Part shown: positions 61,973-64,000 of the stretch, in pieces
Numbering within the stretch: the first letter of the stretch is position 1
Layout of the letters: every line of letters begins with the position of its first letter
Source of the DNA: Streptomyces spiralis
Lineage (GTDB): Bacteria; Actinomycetota; Actinomycetes; Streptomycetales; Streptomycetaceae
NCBI RefSeq assembly: GCF_014654675.1
Contig: NZ_BNBC01000027.1
Coordinates: forward strand, 1 to 64,000
DNA length: 64,000 nucleotides
Reading direction: 5' to 3'
Notes under the pieces: model-generated
Told to the model about the DNA's origin: nothing
The model's input: the letters and a program-made list of their open reading frames with translations, nothing else
The model's database searches: none
Program-made: the position numbers and the translations under genes

Positions 61973-62000
61973 AGGCCCGCCGGCACTGCCGGGCGGGCCT
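61973..62000. terminator. Hairpin after the DUF7144-like gene
   Basis: Stem of 9 bp (61973-61981 with 61992-62000), extended by GGC/GCC inside with one bulged base. It lies 120 bases after the stop, in a 301-base gap (61853-62153) that otherwise holds a G/C-rich stretch and no recognisable gene. Confidence 0.6.
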
Positions 62001-62153
62001 GCGAGGGTGAGGGGACCATGACCCCAACGGTCGTGCCCACCGGGCCGGTCCTCCGGCTCCGACGGATAGTGGTGCGGGACGACGGGTGCCGGCGTTTCCA
62101 CGAGAACATGGCGCTCCGCGAGCAGGTGGCGCACGCGAACGAGGGACACCGAC

Positions 62154-63533
62154 ATGCCCGACGAGCACCCCGAGGGGCCCGACCCCGAGCGGCCGACGTC
62201 CCCCGGTACCGGCGGCGAGCGCTCGGAGCTGGAGCAACTCAGAGCCCGGGTCGCCGCGTTGGAGGCGAGCCGGGCGGCACGGCCCTCCCACCACCGCTGG
62301 AGGGCCTTCTTCTCGGCGCTCCTCATCGTCCTGAGCTGTGTCCTCGCCCCGCTCGCCGCCGTCGCCGCCTGGACGGCGGACGAGGTCGACGACACCGACC
62401 GCTACGTCGCCACGGTGGCGCCCCTGGCGTCCGACCCCGCCGTCCAGGCGGCGGCGGCGAACCGGGTAACCGACGCGGTGATGAGCCACATCGACCTGCC
62501 GACCCTGCTCGAAGGCGCCGCCCCCGAGAACCGGCCACTGCTGGAGAAGGCGCTCGGCAAGCTGGGCGGCACCCTGGAGAACGCCGTCCGCAGTTTCGTC
62601 CGCGACAAGGCCCAGGACGTCATCGCCTCCGACGTCTTCCGGCGGATCTGGATCGACGCCAACCGTCAGATCCACACCGCCCTCGACAAGGCGCTGACCG
62701 GCGGCGGGGGCGCGGTGAAGATCAACAACCAGTCGGTGACCGTCGACCTGGCCCCGGTCGTGGAACGGGTCAAGCAGCGTCTCGTGGACGAGGGCATGAC
62801 GGTCGCCGCGAGGATTCCGCAGGTCCACACGGACTTCACCGTCCTGCGCTCCGACAAGCTCGGCAAGATGAAGACCTATCTGCGGGTGCTCCGGATCGCC
62901 GGGTTCTGGCTGCCGGTGCTGGTGGTGCTGCTCGTCGTCGCGGGTGTGCTGCTGTCCGTGCATCGCCGGCGCGTACTGGTCGCGGCGGTGCTGGCGGTCG
63001 CGGTCGCCATGCTGATCCTCGGCCTCGCGCTCACCGTCTTCCGGGAGGTGTATCTGAACGCGCTGCCGGACACCGTCTCGCAGCCGGCCGCCGGGGCGAT
63101 CTACGACACGCTCACCCGGTATCTGCGCACCTCCGTGCGCAGGGTCGTGGCCCTGGCGGTGGTCATCGCACTGGCGGCCTGGCTGACCGGGCCGGGCCGA
63201 CGGGCCGGGTTCGTGCGGGAGGCATGGCGGTCGGGGCTGAGAGCCGTCCGCGGCGCGGCGGACCACGTCGGTTTCCGTACCGGCCCGGTCGGGCCCTTCG
63301 TCCACCGGTTCCGGACCTGGATCACCTGGATCCTGGTGGCCGCGGCTGTGCTGACGTACCTCCTGTGGAGCTACCCGACGGGCTGGATCGTCCTCGTCAT
63401 CGCGCTGGTGCTGCTGTTCGCCATGGCCGTCGTCGAGTTCCTCGACGAGCGGACCCCGCCCTCGGCGTCCGCCTCCTCCGGGCCGGCACGAAGACCCGGA
63501 CCGGAGCCCGGAACGCCGCAGGCAGCCGGCTGA
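62154..63533 (+). CDS. Integral membrane protein with large extracytoplasmic loop
   Basis: 459 residues. A short coiled coil at about 25-42 (ELEQLRARVAALEAS) precedes helix 1 (about 50-73, FFSALLIVLSCVLAPLAAVAAW). The next 180 residues are soluble: DDTDRYVATVAPLASDPAVQAAAANRVTDAVMSHIDLPTLLEGAAP through KINNQSVTVDLAPVVERVKQRLVDEGMTVAARIPQVHTDFTVLRSDKL. Helices 2-6 follow (from VLRIAGFWLPVLVVLLVVAGVLL). This is a known but uncharacterised actinobacterial membrane family; I recognise no catalytic residues. The outer domain could bind ligands. ATG follows CGAGGGACACCGAC. Confidence 0.8.
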   Translation: MPDEHPEGPDPERPTSPGTGGERSELEQLRARVAALEASRAARPSHHRWRAFFSALLIVLSCVLAPLAAVAAWTADEVDDTDRYVATVAPLASDPAVQAAAANRVTDAVMSHIDLPTLLEGAAPENRPLLEKALGKLGGTLENAVRSFVRDKAQDVIASDVFRRIWIDANRQIHTALDKALTGGGGAVKINNQSVTVDLAPVVERVKQRLVDEGMTVAARIPQVHTDFTVLRSDKLGKMKTYLRVLRIAGFWLPVLVVLLVVAGVLLSVHRRRVLVAAVLAVAVAMLILGLALTVFREVYLNALPDTVSQPAAGAIYDTLTRYLRTSVRRVVALAVVIALAAWLTGPGRRAGFVREAWRSGLRAVRGAADHVGFRTGPVGPFVHRFRTWITWILVAAAVLTYLLWSYPTGWIVLVIALVLLFAMAVVEFLDERTPPSASASSGPARRPGPEPGTPQAAG

Positions 63534-63587
63534 CGCCGAGCACCGGTTGGCCTGTCCACCGGTCCACCGGTCCACCGGTCCGCCGGG

Positions 63588-64000
63588 TCACCGGTTCCGC
63601 GGTCCTGTCGGTCCGCCGCTCTCGTCCTCCAGTCCCTCTTCGTCGCGGAGCCTGCGCCACAGACGGGTGCGGTGCAGCACGTAGAGGGCGACGAACAGCA
63701 CGAGCACCTGCAGTCCGATGGCCAGCAGCCAGAAGACGTCCTTGCTCTCCAACTCGTCGGTCAGGTAGGTGAAGTTCATCCCGAAGAACCCGGTCAGGAA
63801 CGACAACGGCAGGAAGATCACCGACACCACGGCCAGTCGGTTGATCACCCCGTTCTGCTCACCGGAGACCAGGGAGGAGTAGCTGGCGAACGCACGCCGC
63901 GTGGCCTCCTGGAGGGACTCGACGTCCGTGAGGGCCAGCCTCCCGGCCTGCTGGAACTCCCGGGCGAGCCGCTGGCGCTCCTCCGGGAAGCTCCGGCTCA
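63588..64000 (-). CDS. CorA-family magnesium/cobalt transporter (3' part only)
   Basis: The last 137 codons are present; the gene runs off the right edge. SYSSLVSGEQNGVINRLAVVSVIFLPLSFLTGFFGMNFTYLTDELESKDVFWLLAIGLQVLVLFVALYVLHRTRLWRR shows the pore helix ending in the GMNF selectivity motif of CorA, the short outer loop, and the second helix. The upstream part, SFPEERQRLAREFQQAGRLALTDVESLQEATRRAFASYSSLV, belongs to the cytoplasmic helical stalk. The motif is GMN, as in Mg2+ channels. The C-terminal tail is basic then acidic (RRLRDEEGLEDESGG). Confidence 0.9.
   Translation of the reverse strand, partial: SRSFPEERQRLAREFQQAGRLALTDVESLQEATRRAFASYSSLVSGEQNGVINRLAVVSVIFLPLSFLTGFFGMNFTYLTDELESKDVFWLLAIGLQVLVLFVALYVLHRTRLWRRLRDEEGLEDESGGPTGPRNR

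Noticed and set aside
61904-63772. A 622-codon plus-strand frame overlapping the 62154-63533 gene
   Set aside because: Arg/Gly/Pro-rich shadow; the other frame encodes a clear multi-helix membrane protein.

Overview
The window is high-GC DNA with dense genes, GTG/TTG starts, a four-gene conservon, AfsR/SARP and LAL regulators, a DasR-like chitinase promoter and a surface protein with an LAxTG-type sorting signal. Together these point to a Streptomyces chromosome. Gene calls rest on reading translations, codon frames and motifs by eye; no database search was run. Both edges cut genes: a ClpC-type AAA+ subunit at the left and a CorA-type transporter at the right.

Layout. 0-5.7 kb: Clp fragment, CDF metal exporter, a scar of a deleted molybdopterin oxidoreductase locus, two small conserved proteins (DUF2945, DUF488), a FUSC exporter and a DUF1345 membrane protein. 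5.8-10.9 kb: an FdhF/YdeP-type molybdenum oxidoreductase overlapping fdhD, facing a LysR gene, then a DsbA-fold protein without a CxxC. 10.9-14.5 kb: a wall-anchored protein with a nuclease-like site, divergent from an unknown gene. 14.6-20.8 kb: MHS transporter, PRC-barrel protein, amidohydrolase, TetR and NCS1 permease around a double operator. 20.9-27.1 kb: GH18 chitinase, acetamidase/formamidase, APC permease, AmiC-like sensor and MarR. 27.4-31.9 kb: conservon cvnABCD plus a GAF gene. 32.2-38.6 kb: threonine degradation (tdh-kbl), LysR, a self-overlapping XRE-cupin regulator, GNAT, MmcQ and MFS. 38.6-40.4 kb: a split transketolase behind a SoxR-type promoter. Next comes tRNA-Pro(GGG).

The stretch from the tRNA to about 56.8 kb reads as accessory: broken genes, several long gaps, two FUSC-era stress modules and many small redox or stress proteins. 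It holds two MsrA, one MsrB, an MsrP-like molybdenum enzyme in a tight operon with an FAD/NAD reductase and a Cys-rich DUF6510 protein, and a MOSC protein. I infer a methionine-sulfoxide repair island. A TetR gene in the same stretch has a near-palindrome GGACT-N4-RGTCC in front of itself; matching sites lie before the SARP gene and in the DUF427/acetyltransferase divergent promoter, which suggests a local regulon.

56.8-64 kb: a large LAL-type LuxR regulator followed by a run of small membrane or stress-type genes (HdeD, SHOCT, DUF7144-like) and the CorA fragment.
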